Assembly: GCA_963978905.1 (NCBI GenBank)
Contig: OZ022260.1
Span: 35,667,326 to 35,731,325 of the forward strand
DNA: 64,000 bases
Reading direction: 5' to 3'
Source: Trichostrongylus colubriformis
Lineage: Eukaryota; Nematoda; Chromadorea; Rhabditida; Trichostrongylidae
The number at the start of each line of letters is the position of its first letter. The first letter of the stretch is position 1. This document shows, piece by piece, positions 45,301 to 57,826 of this stretch. The notes under the pieces were generated by a model that was given only the letters and a program-made list of their open reading frames with translations, was not told where the DNA came from and did no database searches. The translations under genes were made by a program, and so were the position numbers.

Positions 45301-48300
45301 CATCATAGCTCATGTCATATCTGGCCAACTGAAACACATACTGAACGAGTTTTTCACAATCGTCCCGACGAATCATCCACAACTTTACGGCCAACTTGAG
45401 CGTTTCAACCTTAAAATTGAGTTACTGATCGAATAACTCCTGTTCCCAAGAAGACGAAAAGATAGTATATGAAACTCAGTGAAATAATGAAAATATTATA
45501 TAATCACAACTGCCTTACCTTTACAATCTGATCTTCATTGGCAAAATTTTTAGCCAATATACGCAGAAGATCCGGCGCCAAGTTTGGCACCTAAACAAGA
45601 TTATGACACGGTGAAAATTAATCCAAGTATCACCGATATCAACAACATAAAATAAAATGAATATATTAACAGGCGAAGTTTTTACCAGTTCAACGTGCGT
45701 CGCGATCAGCCATATGATACAAGCCCGCGCAGAAGGTGCTTGAATAGACCTGATCAAGCGAGCCAGACGGGACAACAGTGTCACAGGAGCTTCGGCATGA
45801 AGCAATCTTAAAGCGATGAAAAAGTTGCGCAGAAAACGAGAAATAAGAAATAAGAATCCGACATCTCTCCAAATTGTAAGGTGCAAATAATTACCGCTTT
45901 AGAACAACCACTGCTGAACAAACGACATCCTCATTCGGCGAAGCGATCAGTTGAACGAGTCCGGCTAGACACTGCTCACTCACTGCCTTTACTCGGACTG
46001 CACATCTTCCAATTGCTTCGATAGCAGCTCCAGCCAAATCGCTCGTACTCACGTATGTCTGTAATAGAACTCAATATAAGTCATTCTATAGTGGTTTCCA
46101 CGTTTGTGATACTCCAAGCAATCGATAAATGGGGGCCCCATTACCTCCTTCTATGTATACTTGTTATCAACTTTCACCAGCTATGACCTTTCCTAGCCCG
46201 TGAGTACCAAAACCCTCATGTTGGTTAACCAATAATTGGGACGTATATGCGTGAAAATAGCTGCTCTCTTTGTTCCATTTAGCCAGTAAGTCTGGCAGGA
46301 AATGAATGACCGATTCGCAAGCCATAACAACTGCCAGCAGGAATTTCGAGGCAGGCATATGAAGGCCGGCAGCCAGTTAGTTTCCCCTGGGATTTCGAGG
46401 CTGGCAGCCGGTTAGTTTCCCTAGGAATTTTGAATTTCCTCGGCATTCAAACACATGAAGGCAGTTCCTGCACGCACTGTTGAAAATCTCGCCTATGTGT
46501 TAACGATGAAATGATGAGCTTGGTTGGCTTACGAGGAAGGTCTTCCAACTCATGACGCGCTTTTTGGAAGCTGTTTTTTGCATGTATGGGGGTACGTACA
46601 AGAACCATATAACTGATGTTGATTTTTGCTGCGCGGCCCTACAAGTGCCAAAAACGGGGTTGATGGTTCGATCTCTACTGAGGACAAATTTTTGCAAAAT
46701 TTAGATTTTCAGTTTTTGGACTCGTAAACATTCGAATATGAAGATTAAGTGCAGTAATCACATTTAGAACTCCGAACTGCCCCCTTTTGCCAGTTTTCAG
46801 CAAGTTTGACAGTCCAATTTTTGAGCCTTTCGGCGCTCATAGCGCACGAACGAGGCGTTTTTGCGCGAAACGGATTTGATATTCGTGTTCAGGAGATTGA
46901 ACTACCCCTAGGGGTAAGTTTCCAGCCCAATCGAGATTTTGACCGAAATTCGAAAATTTGAGCTGGGCATTGGTATACCTTGGACTGCACGTTCAACGAA
47001 GGAGACTATGGTATCACTTGTCATGAAATTACGACTATTCCTCTTGCTTGGTGCTTGATAGCTGAAATTATAGCGATAGGCATCCATGCTGTGCATATTC
47101 CATTGATTTTCATCGATTTTGTGGGTTACTCACTTCTACAAGTAGAAAGCGCTCCATGTATCTTTTTTTTTTTTCGAACATCTTTTTCGAAGTAGGGGTC
47201 AAAATTTGGAATTGGCTAGAAATGTGTCCCCAAGGGTAGTTTGATCCCCTGAACACGGATATGATACTCATTTTGTGCGAAATCGCAAATTTCGAGCGCT
47301 ACAGGCCCTTTCGTGTCCAAAAAGGTCACATCACCAAATTCACCGACAATTCGTAAATAGAGTCATTTTGGCATGCTGTAAACGAAAATCGTAGTCATTT
47401 GGCATAAACAGGCATATTCGAAGACGAAAAAGTGAATGCAAAAAAAAGCAAAACGTCGGCAGTGTCGGGATTTGAACCACCAACCCGACACTTCATACGT
47501 TTGAGAGTCCATCGTCGTATCCAGTAGGCCACCGGCTCGCCGCAATTTCTTCGCATCAGGGAGCCGTTATGAGACTGCTGCGCACTTTTAGTACATGATG
47601 GAGATAAGATTCCATTTTTTCCGTATTTGACTTTTTTTGGATGTGAAATAGAAGAACACCTTTGGATCTGCACATGATCAAAGTTGCAAAGAGGATGCGT
47701 TACTATGAGTGGGTTAAAATCGCCTTTTTGAAAAAAATTTTCTTCACTCCTTTCTTGGCATTTGTAGGGCCGCGCAGCAAAAATGGAAGTCAGTTATATG
47801 TTTCATGTAGATACCCCCATATAATGGAAAAAACCGTTTTCCGAAAGCGCGTCATGACCTGAAAGACCTCCCTTGTTAGTTGTCATTTTATCTCACTGGG
47901 CACGCAATTAACAACAGACATCGCACATCGCCACTACGCTGATGCGAATGCAGCTTGCTTTCACATTAGGACACACATATTTCCAATTCAAAAAAGAGCG
48001 ACTGCGTCTTTCAAAGTGTGCAGCAGTTAAAACAGAGCCAACTTCGTAAAGGAGTGGTCAGTCTCAGATATACTGCAAAAGATGCTGACAAAAATACATT
48101 TAGGTCAAGCTTCAGCGCTCTGGACATTTCCACAACCTCATTCTAATACTATAAATACCACCCTCACCTGCAATTCTCTCAAAATTATGTGCACATTCGT
48201 CTCTGATACCAGGCTGGTGAGAATGTGCAGCTTCAATTCCTTGACGAATGACGGATCTGACGAGCGCACAAAGAATGACTTCAGGAACGGATCGAACATA

Positions 48301-51300
48301 TTCTGAAGAAAAGGAAGTTTACTTCACGTAAAAGTGGTACACACTACAGTAAAAACAACACTGACACTCATCTACCCCAACTAGTATCGTGCATTTCTTT
48401 TTTCCAAACTACTCACGTGGTCCATTGTGAAGGCAACATCACTACTTTAAGTGCCAGATGGTTCATCACATGCATATCAAGTCATCATAGTCACACATAC
48501 CAATCCTTACAATTACAATACATATGTGCTCTGTAGGTAGTCGTGAAGATGGTAGACCTAATAGGAGTCTACCAAGATGCAATATACAAGACTACGGCGG
48601 TACACGCCCAAACATTCCTCTCTCCTGATTCTTGCCTACTTTTGATATGGCATAGGTTCCAGGAAGTACCGGATTGCGCTCACAAATCGTTGCAATGTTA
48701 AGGAGAACAACGTATTGCACTTCACGTGGTCCACGTAGAAGGCGTACTAATGCACGAGCGACCTGAAAAAAATTTATGGTTGAGATAATCCTTTTAGTAG
48801 AGAAAGTCTGAATGAAAAATAAGATTTTGTGCTTGGTAGCGATACATATCTATAGAAATGAAAAAACTTAGATCACTTCAAGATCCCATAAGATGGTGCA
48901 GAGTAGAAAGCTCATAGCCACATAATGACTTAAAATATTCCCAACATTTCCAGGAATTTCTTGAAAAAGGCTGATAGGGAAATTCCGCTCGATGCAGTAC
49001 ACAATCATCACACGTCCCCAATTGAAAGCAAAATAACCTGTGCAAGTTGCGACTTCGGAGCGGTATAGTAGAATAGTTGCGTGACCGCCATAACGACGCT
49101 GCAGTTTCGTGACTGTAGAAAAGATCAGTTTCAGTAAATATATCACAAGCACAACTCCGAAATGCTGACTACAGAGAAGAAGAGAAAAAGAAACGTAATC
49201 ATTCTCTAATTACGTGAGATATTTAACAATATCAAAACTTTCGGGAATTCGCGAAATTACTCCTGCGAGTAATAATGCATATAACACGGTTTGGAAAGTA
49301 ACCTGTAAAAGAGGACGAGCCGAGTTAAGAAGAAGAGTTAGATCTACATCCGGTTGCGGCATCAACTCAGGATCAGCTAATTCTGACCGCGCATATCTGG
49401 TAAGAAGATTTATCATCATAACCTGCAAAATATTCCATAAATCGTCGAAAGCCTTTCCATAACAGAAGTAAACGCTGAAAAAGGAAGTGAAAAATCCCCA
49501 CCTGACCCCACTCATCAACGTCTGCTAGTGCTCGACATAACGCACGAAAGTGCTTATGAAGCAAGTCCAAGCGATTGGGACATATCTATAGAGATAACTA
49601 GTTACTAAAGCATTGCAAGAGCCAGAGAACATGCCGGCAAAATGTTATTTGAAATCCCACCTCTTCGAATGCATAAACTGCACTGCCTAGAACGAGACTA
49701 CGTCTGTCCGCGAGAAGAAAATCAATGCAATCTACCAGCTCGGTCTCCAGCTCAGGATCCAGCGAGTACAGCTTGGGAATGGCATGAGCGGCGACCTAAA
49801 GGATGAAAATATCATGCGAAAAATGTGGAACTGAGGGAAATTGAAAAAAATCGTTAAGTACCTTCCTGACGTATGGACTCATATCACGGACGGAGTCCTT
49901 GATGGCTAGCAACATTATGGGAGCAATCATACCAACCCTGATAGATGATAACACACGAAGAGCACTAGCTCTTATGAGCTGATTAGGATCCTGAAATAGT
50001 GAACGTATAGAAAACAAGTCACGAATATGACATATTTATTTTGTAAATATTCTTTATGAACAACCTTCAGAGCTCGTTGAAACGTGCTTATTGATAACAA
50101 AGCCAGATCTTGTTGTTCTTCCGCATAACGTACAAGATAAACGTAGACGAGCTTTTTCAACTGAAACTCATGAAATGAAACTACCATCTGAAAATCGATC
50201 ACTACTATATAACTAGGCTGGCTTGGTGCATGATTCTTCGACCCTTTCGAAATTTCTTGTTGTTTAGCTGCTTTTGAACTTTATCACGTATCAATCACAA
50301 GAATAACTTTGAGTAAACTCCGACGATTTCCTCAGATTCTACATAAGATGGTCTCGATAAGTTGCACCGAGAATCGGCTCCAGAAAAAAAACCCATGTTA
50401 GACCTATAATTTTTTGCGAATGTCTCCAAAATCTCTGGCTAAGGAAGCAGCAGGTAATATTCGTGGTGTCACCTCTTACAGTGTACCGCTGCTCCAATAG
50501 ATTTGGAGTAGGAGATAGAAATCTTATTATGCGCCCACCCACAGTTAGTTGGTGGAGCTATGAACAGGATGACATCCTTGGAGGTTTGGAAGCCAATCCG
50601 AAAGTCTTCATGTGATGACAACATTGACACTTATTCTATCCATATGACAAACGACAGACTACCAAACTGTCATTCCTTCCCGAAACTGTAAGCATTATGG
50701 GTGCCTCACCAGTGAGTCAGACAAGGCAACATTATGAGTGGTTGAGAAACGTTGTTGTGCTGTCTTTGACCAACAAAGGATCTGCGAGACATTACAGTTG
50801 GGAATGAAAGCTGGGTATTCTCTGTGAACCACCAAGATCTCCAGAAATCAGCTAATACTGTCTTTCATGGTTTTCGAAAAAGCAGCTTATTCGTCTTCCA
50901 ACAGGGCCATCTGTACCGACATGTCGCAGAGATAACGCGGGAAAGAAGAAAAAGCAGACCTCTGAAGTTCCAAGTTCATTACAGTGATGGCAACTGACCT
51001 CTACATTCTTAGCAGCAACATTTTTCACCACAGCTGGAAAGAGCTCGCTGACGTCTTTACCCTTCGCAATTAACTGAAGCAAAGCATGAATTATTCAACG
51101 AGCATCAATGATTAATAAACGGAGCATCGATCAATGATGCATGCGATTGAAAATCACTAACATTAATGATACGTTTCATGGCATCCACTTTCAAGTTGTC
51201 CTTACTGCTATCCAACATGGTTTTCAAATCGGCAAAGCGACTAAATGCTATTGAATAGATTGATGTCGAAACGGTAGAAGTGTAAAATCATAAGTCCACA

Positions 51301-51521
51301 AATGTCTCGTCAATTGCGACAATCAACAGAAAATAGGACCACATAATGAAGCAAAGTGCGTGAACAAGGACTCAAACCACTTTTTCACCTGCTCCTCCCC
51401 TGAAAGCTTTAAAAAAGTTACTTGTTGATGATAAAGCTCACGTTCTATTGTCAAGAATGACTCCTCCTTCCGAAATCTCCATTTCCGGACTTGTGAGGCC
51501 CTCAGGAAATGCCATCCTCAT
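42370..51521 (-). CDS. apb-3: AP-3 adaptor complex beta subunit
   Basis: Twenty-four exons, phases consistent, about 957 residues. 5' to 3': 51442-51521, 51162-51240, 50999-51073, 50065-50160, 49862-49990, 49661-49795, 49502-49585, 49303-49422, 49038-49112, 48640-48762, 48168-48302, 45895-46058, 45686-45806, 45519-45590, 45291-45409, 44798-44907, 44660-44745, 44291-44509, 44030-44111, 43824-43972, 43469-43654, 42922-43050, 42605-42769, 42370-42510. Residues 1-600 are the adaptin trunk ([65 protein letters not shown]). Residues 602-702 form an acidic Glu/Asp/Ser hinge. The rest is the ear, ending QSLAQKS. AP-3 sorts membrane cargo to lysosome-related organelles such as gut granules. Donor GTTCGT at 44029 and 42921 is weak but needed for phase. 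Confidence 0.93.
46524..47885. mobile_element. TIR element of about 1.36 kb in an apb-3 intron
   Basis: About 125-bp inverted termini, left about 46524-46660 and right about 47755-47885, at roughly 80% identity by eye. Shared blocks are CATGACGCGCTTT, TATGGGGGTA and TTTTTGCTGCGCGGCCCTAC. It lies between apb-3 exons at 45895-46058 and 48168-48302. There is no transposase; the interior holds a tRNA-like segment (47452-47545). Just to its left (46345-46435) a GGCAGCCRGTTAGTTTCC unit is duplicated in tandem. Confidence 0.7.
47452..47545 (-). ncRNA. tRNA-Arg-like sequence (pseudogene or SINE head)
   Basis: The minus strand carries an A-box TGGCCTACTGG and a B-box GGTTCAAATCCC about 43 nt apart, in the order of a tRNA gene. 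GTGGCCTACTGGAT resembles the D-arm of eukaryotic tRNA-Arg. A 7-nt TTGGTGG lies inside the T-stem region and the acceptor stem does not form well, so it is not a functional tRNA. Could be a polymerase III promoter of a SINE nested in the TIR element. Confidence 0.5.
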
Positions 51522-51530
51522 CTAAAATCA
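51522..51530 (-). promoter_or_regulatory. Splice acceptor directly at the apb-3 start codon
   Basis: On the minus strand GATTTTAG is followed immediately by ATGAGGATGGCA. No upstream coding exon is needed, so this is most simply a spliced-leader trans-splice site. Confidence 0.6.
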
Positions 51531-51709
51531 GAGGGGTAAAACGAAGTTTAATATATAAAATCAACATCCGCACGAATAGTTTAATCAATATACGTTGTGA
51601 TGAATGTAAGAGCAACAAACTCATGAAAAAATAGCTTGAAATCAATAGTAAATATTTACTTGCATTCTTTAGCAAACAAATGAAAAAAGCACATCGAAAA
51701 TAGTATGAT

Positions 51710-51715
51710 TTTATT
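51710..51715 (-). terminator. Candidate polyadenylation signal for taf-5
   Basis: AATAAA on the minus strand, about 130 nt past the taf-5 stop codon and about 190 nt before the apb-3 ATG. This spacing suits an operon in which polyadenylation upstream is coupled to trans-splicing downstream. Confidence 0.5.
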
Positions 51716-51844
51716 GGCAAAGGAAAACTTTCCAAAAAACAAGTTTTACTAAAGAACCCGCACATACCGGTAATGACAACAACATGAGAGAATGGAAATG
51801 AGCAAATGAAAAGGTTTTAAAAACGAACTGCAAAAACTGAAATA

Positions 51845-54800
51845 CTAGGAATTGTACGCTCCAACGGCTAACAGCAAATTTCGACGCGTGAAATGGAGAC
51901 CAATAACTGCAGTCTGCATAGTGGGATAGGTGAAAATATTGAAATTCGGCATGTTGATCCTAAAAATAAACTTTGGTGACCAGTCCCATGAAATTTCCAA
52001 ATCAATGTACAAAGCAATTTAACCACGTCGCAAGAATTTGCGAAATTCATAGCTCGAGAAGCGAGAAGTCATGCTGAGATGAGTATGGGATGCGCACGCC
52101 ATTCATCATTTTACAAAACAAACTAGGATGAATTTGAATAACAAACAGAAAACATTGACAAAATTTCAAAAAATTAGAGGCAATCGAATACTGAATCAAA
52201 GCAAACTAACTTTGGATCGAAACAAAGTTCATTGTTGCCTGAAGCGTTGCTGGTCGCCGCAATCATATTATCCAAGGAATACACGGATAACGACTCTCCA
52301 CCTTGCGATACAGCAAATGACCCACCATCACGAGAGAAACAAATGGAGCCCTGAACAGTTAAATGTCAAAAAACGAACGTCATCTATAGGAGAAGAGTAA
52401 TGAACGAAAAACCGATCAATTGTTAAAAGAATTCAGTAATCTCACGAAATTCACCATAGATCCTTTGAAGTCTCTAGTTTCCATTCCTGCTAAACGCTGA
52501 TAAGCAACGTCCCATACACAAACAGCACCATCAGCACCGGTTGAAATTATGTATCGACCACAGGGAGAAACCTTGAACGCATAGATAAGGATATTTGCGT
52601 GCACAAGGTATGTGGCTCGGTTTAGCTTACCTTGACAGCAGTTACTGCGGCTGAATGTCCAGAAAAGGTTCGAACACAAGTACCCGTCAGCACATCCCAT
52701 ACTCTAACATAGCGATCAGAGCTACCTAGAAATCGATTTGGATTTTTGGAGGTGCAAGGCGGAACTAGTGGAGGTTTTTATAACAGCGACAGATACCTCC
52801 GACAACGTAATTGCAGTTGGGATGGAAATCCACACAATTCACTGATCCATAACAATCTGGGAAAATCCTCAGCGGATACATTCGCTCTGTGCACCACAAC
52901 ATGGCAGTATTGTCCTCTCCACCACTGCACATATAGTACCCGCGATTGGAAAATTGCACCTTAACGTTTGTAACTTGGAAGTTGTTCCACACTTTATGAT
53001 TTCGTTGGAAAGATGCCGATCAAACCTGCCAAACAGGACGGCTGAGTCGATAGACAACAACATTCTTCTGCGTTTCCAAACTCCACAACCTAATTGTGGA
53101 GTCAAGAGAAGATGAAGCCAACAGTCGATTATCAGGAGAAAAGTGTGCTGAATACACGGCTCCAGAATGTCCCTAGAAATGGGAACCTATAAAAAGCAAT
53201 ACAAAATAAAAAAAGCTCTCAGAAAGACAAAAAACGCTACACAGACATACATGCAAAGTAACTTCCGACTTAGCGTTGGCATCATCGTACAGCAATTCCG
53301 AAATATTATCCGCATCAGTATCAATCTGAAGAACATCAGTAAGTGATCTCATGGAAACCTAACTTTAAACTTCGGAATAATCACCCACGCGTTCCAGCGC
53401 ATCCATATCGCGCAATTTCCTTAACTTCTGCTCCTCGTCAAAAGCAGTAAGCTCTATGGAACCATCCGAGGATCTGAAAAAGCGAAGACAACAACTTGAC
53501 TCAAAAATTTTCCCCTAATCATATACTCACCCTATACACAAAATTGATGAATCATCAGAAATGTCACAACAAGAGACAAGCCCGTAAGAGTTTAGTGCTG
53601 TCAGCATACACACAGATGGAGGCGACTCTTGTGATACCAAAGTCAGCTTAGCAGCGTCCTGGAAGAATTCAGTGACTGTAACGGCAAAACGGTAACTTGC
53701 CAAAAGTGAATGATACACAATTAAAGATCAAAGTTCGATGAATAGTTCAAACACCGTCTATAAATTGTTCATGCTTTTTCGTGAAGGTGAAAATTTTCAG
53801 CATGCGATAAAGTTTCGTTTGGGTGCAATTTAACTTTCCAGTATAAAATAGCGCACTAGAATTGATGGAAAGCAGAGGCGGCGGGGAGTAAAGCGTTGAA
53901 AAAAGGTGACAAAATCAGAGAAGCACTCACCTCACAACTGATTTAATGAAATGCGAAAAAAACATCCTATTGATATGAAATCAATAAAGAAAGTACGAAA
54001 AAGTAAGCATAATGGAAAACAGATCAAATGAGCTTATAAATCTGTAAAGCTATGAAAGAGGTAGAAAACAGAAGTGAAGGAAATCGTACCCGCATTGCTT
54101 TTCGTCGTTCTTCCCGTAACGCTTCACTGAGTGGTGGAAGAGGAATCCGATCAGGGACCGGTGCAAGAGCTTGACTTTTCTTGCTATCCTTCAGCTCTTT
54201 ACCACGCGTTTTCTTCTTTTCAATCGTTTGGGACACATCGTCTTTAAGAACACCATAGTACATCTGAATCGTCCTATTAGCATTTACTTACTTGATGACA
54301 CTTCTCAGAACCAACACTCACTTTATGTCTCTTCTCATTTTTCGAGACTTGACCAAGTATTCCACCCATCTGTGATTCAACACTCGATCGTAGCTTGGAA
54401 ATGACATCCGATGCTGAATGAAGCAATGAAAAGAAGCAATCGTCAGAAAGTAGTCCATGCAATCGTGACAGTTACCTTCTATGGTGATGTGTTCCTTAAC
54501 AATATTCTTGATCGTAGGTGTACGTGCCAAAGGGATTTCCAGCTGTTTTATTGAAGATTTGGACATTTTGACAAGGAATGTATTTTTCCTAAATGTAGCA
54601 TTTTGAGAAGAATTATACGAAAACTCTCATAAATAGGGCTCACATCAAGAGTTGAACATAAGTGTCAGCCTGAGCCTGATGGGCAGACTGAATTCGCTCC
54701 AGCTTGTATACCAGCTCTTCGTACGGTGTCGGTATTCGTTTGCAATAACGTTTGAAGAACTCTCTAGCTGTAATACAAAGAAACTACGAAACGGAACAAT

Positions 54801-56303
54801 CACAAAAGGTGACCTATAGGGTGCACCGTTTATGAAGCTTAAATCAATTTTTTATTCGGTAATTACGCCACGACTGAGTACGGAATAGAAGATTCAGAAA
54901 GGATTACTGAAAACAGGGACGCAGCGAAGACCCGAGAAAGGTGCACGTTTAAAACCAACAGAGGCTTCCGAAATAAAGGCCTTCCAGAGATGAACAGAAC
55001 ACCTGAAGAACGCAGGAGCCAAATCTACCTGCACGTTTAAAACAATTTATGATAATGACCGCACGCCACTGTAGCGATTGGCCGTCTAGTATGGACAGTT
55101 AGATGTTGGAAGATATATAACGCATACTGTGGGGCTGGCAATTTCAAAATGGCCATTGCTCCTCTCTGCTGATCCCAGGTGTCCCACAATCAAGTTGGGC
55201 AATTTTGAGATTGGTTATCGAATGCGAAGTCATAGCAATGCAGATTCTCTCCAAGTCCAAAATCACGAGCCAACTTGTGATATCGCAAAATCGTGAGATG
55301 CTACATCAGCCTTAGGCTCCCGCGCATATAGCTACCAAAAATTCGAAATAGTGAACGATAAACCTACCATTATTCACAGAGTTCTCCATAAGTAGTTTGA
55401 TGTAGGAATGTGCGAATACTGGATACAACATGAGGCTGAATTCCGCTTGGAAGAAATCGAACGATGAATCCACAAACTGTACGAGAGCATCGAATTCGGA
55501 CAACAGAGCGTCACTGAACAAGCAAATCACAATTCCAGCATTATTCATGCTCTAACAGCCCTTATTGTGCTACAACTTATTTTCCCGGATGCTATTTCCA
55601 GAAGAAGTTCGTTACATGAACAGAAGAAAGCAAAACTACCACCCTCTATTTGCACCTGTGATTAAGTAGATGCACAGCTGCAGAAATGTTTTTTCCAGTG
55701 CTGACACACTGAGCGTGATAACTCGTGCACACATACCTGATATGCTCCGCCAAAGAGGTGAAAATGAGCACTAGCACTCGCCTTCGAACCACGAAGAAAT
55801 CAAAAAGCTCTTCTCTTACATGATATCAACTTGAGAAGTGGGCTATCCCTTTATCCAAAGTTTCATTAACCCTTATTTTCTAAGTATCAATTTTCGCGAA
55901 AAACCATGCAAAGATTATGAAAAACGAGGAAAAAATAGGACAAGTAGCTGATTTCAATAGCTTACCTGCTTGGGAAATTTGTTGCTGACGCTTCTTCGCC
56001 CATCACCAGGAGATTATTTGCCTCTTTGGACAAAGCTTCTTCGGTTTCCTACAAGTAAGGGAAATGCTGAAAGGCTGTGGAAGATCAGTACATTTCGAAA
56101 CGGCGCTGATGGGCCCAACCGTTGAATAGACTCACTGATAGTCCATTCTTCCTCAGAAATGTCATCAAGATCTGCAAGACCTCCGGTGTAAGCTGCTTCT
56201 CGCTCAATTCATCCACTCCACCCTGAGTATTTGGCGCTAGAGGTGTACCACTGGATAATGGCATTGTGGGTCCCAGATGGGAAGGAGGTCCACTCGAGTC
56301 CAT
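51845..56303 (-). CDS. taf-5: TFIID subunit 5 (TBP-associated factor 5)
   Basis: Sixteen exons, phases consistent, 654 residues. 5' to 3': 56136-56303, 55966-56048, 55368-55513, 54644-54767, 54476-54588, 54322-54413, 54090-54263, 53531-53658, 53389-53473, 53251-53325, 53026-53172, 52797-52959, 52631-52725, 52455-52571, 52211-52350, 51845-51959. LisH motif near 40-70 ([16 protein letters not shown]). The TAF5 NTD2 domain follows ([18 protein letters not shown]). A WD40 propeller covers about 305-616, with [52 protein letters not shown] and [10 protein letters not shown]. The C-terminal [16 protein letters not shown] matches the TAF5 family end almost exactly. TAF5 scaffolds TFIID (and SAGA in some lineages) for RNA polymerase II initiation. 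An acceptor ends at 56359, 55 nt upstream of the chosen ATG; a further 5' exon is possible. Confidence 0.94.
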
Positions 56304-57826
56304 ACTTGCAAAAGATCTCGGCTGAGCGAACCGGACGTGGCTACCCGAACTTTTGAACCTGTAATTATCTTGTTTAGATGTTTTATTTGGACTTAATAGC
56401 ACACCATCGACGAGCGCTATGGCTTCCCGGACAGTTCCATCATACCTACGAGGTGTTCAGTGTTGGTGATCGCACAAGTGAGGCGAATAGGCGAAAAGAA
56501 TGCACATATTCGGATAAAGTAAGGGATTAGGTGCGAATAGGTGAGCAAGCGGAAAAATTAATTGGATGTCCGAATCTGAACTCCCAAGTAGCCCGAATCG
56601 TCAATTCCGGGACTGCTAAATTCGTGGACAATGAAAGAAGCATCACGCCATAAAACACCAAAGGGTAATAAAAATAAAGCGTCAATCCCTGTGTTTGCTG
56701 TGAACTAGAACAGATCACGCCAATTTCTTTTGTAGCTAATGAACTGCTCTACTGAAATACCATTCACAATTTCTCAAGATGAATCTCTTATTAAGAAAGT
56801 CGAAAATGGAAAGCTGGGGTTAAAGTCGGGGGGGGGGGGGTGACACGCAACTTTGCGTTGACGTCGAAACTCCTTTCCCTCCCTAGGCTTAGGCTAAAAT
56901 TGATATCTCCTCCTTCCACATAAAAAAACATATGTCAAATCATAGGTCTCATCTGCTTCAGCCTGAGCCTAAGGAGGGAAAGACGCTTTGACGTGGATGA
57001 AACTCGACGTAAAGTTACGTCTCCCCCCCCCCCCGACTTTATTTGATCCAAAGATGAAAAAAGTCCTATTGTAATCGAGGGGGCACCCATTTTCCTCATC
57101 TGATTGTACCCTACAACTATCACTCCGCAAAGTAAAGCTTATGGATTAAAATCATATACGCTGGCTTCAATTAATTTTCACATTTATTTCCTTCATGTAC
57201 GTATTATTGATGTGTATCATAGTCATCTCACTCCTAAGAAATCTGTTTAAACTAGTAAGTTAATCACCAATAAAGGTCCCGTTAGGCAATTCTGTTTTAA
57301 TACTCTTGCTTAAGTAATGGTAAGAGCACTTAGTTTAATTGAAAATAAGCAGTCTGAACGGATAAGCTCGGAATTAAAGGATACACATAAAGGGCAAAAG
57401 TTTTCAGCTAAATTACCACGAGAATAAACTTCAGGCTCATGGTCATATCAAAAGAAGAAAGGTATAAAGCCAGCAACAACAGTTTGTCGAGTCGACCTGC
57501 AATGCAAGAATGGCTTAGTCCTGACGCGATAGCTTGCTAATCTTGGTGATTTGTCGACATGGAAAATATCTGCGAGTGGAGGATGGATGATATAGCAATC
57601 ACGATCGGCAGGCGGTCTACTGCTAGTGGTCAAGGAGCCATGGGCGAGCTTAACCCGCACTTATGATGACGTCGATTGGTGTGTATTCAGAAGCGCAACG
57701 AGGACGAGAGAGCACCAACGATTGGGAGGCGCTGACGGCCGCAGAATCGATATCATTGCGGTGGCAGCGACGAGTAGTAGCTGCTCTACAGCTACGAACA
57801 TTGTTCTCGAATCCACACACTGTGTG
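56304..57826. promoter_or_regulatory. Divergent intergenic region between taf-5 and the rightmost gene
   Basis: The two flanking genes are transcribed away from each other, so promoters of both should lie here. I see no clear TATA motif. The middle is occupied by a G/C-run MITE (56821-57041). GC-rich sequence at about 57600-57800 just precedes the plus-strand start codon. Confidence 0.45.
56821..57041. mobile_element. Small inverted-repeat element with poly-G and poly-C ends
   Basis: The left end TAAAGTCGGGGG (G run of about 13) and right end CCCCGACTTTA (C run of about 12) are inverted. Inner blocks CCCTCCCTAGGCTTAGGC and GCCTGAGCCTAAGGAGGG also pair. 221 bp with no coding capacity. A G-run terminus of this kind is slippage-prone. 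Confidence 0.75.
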
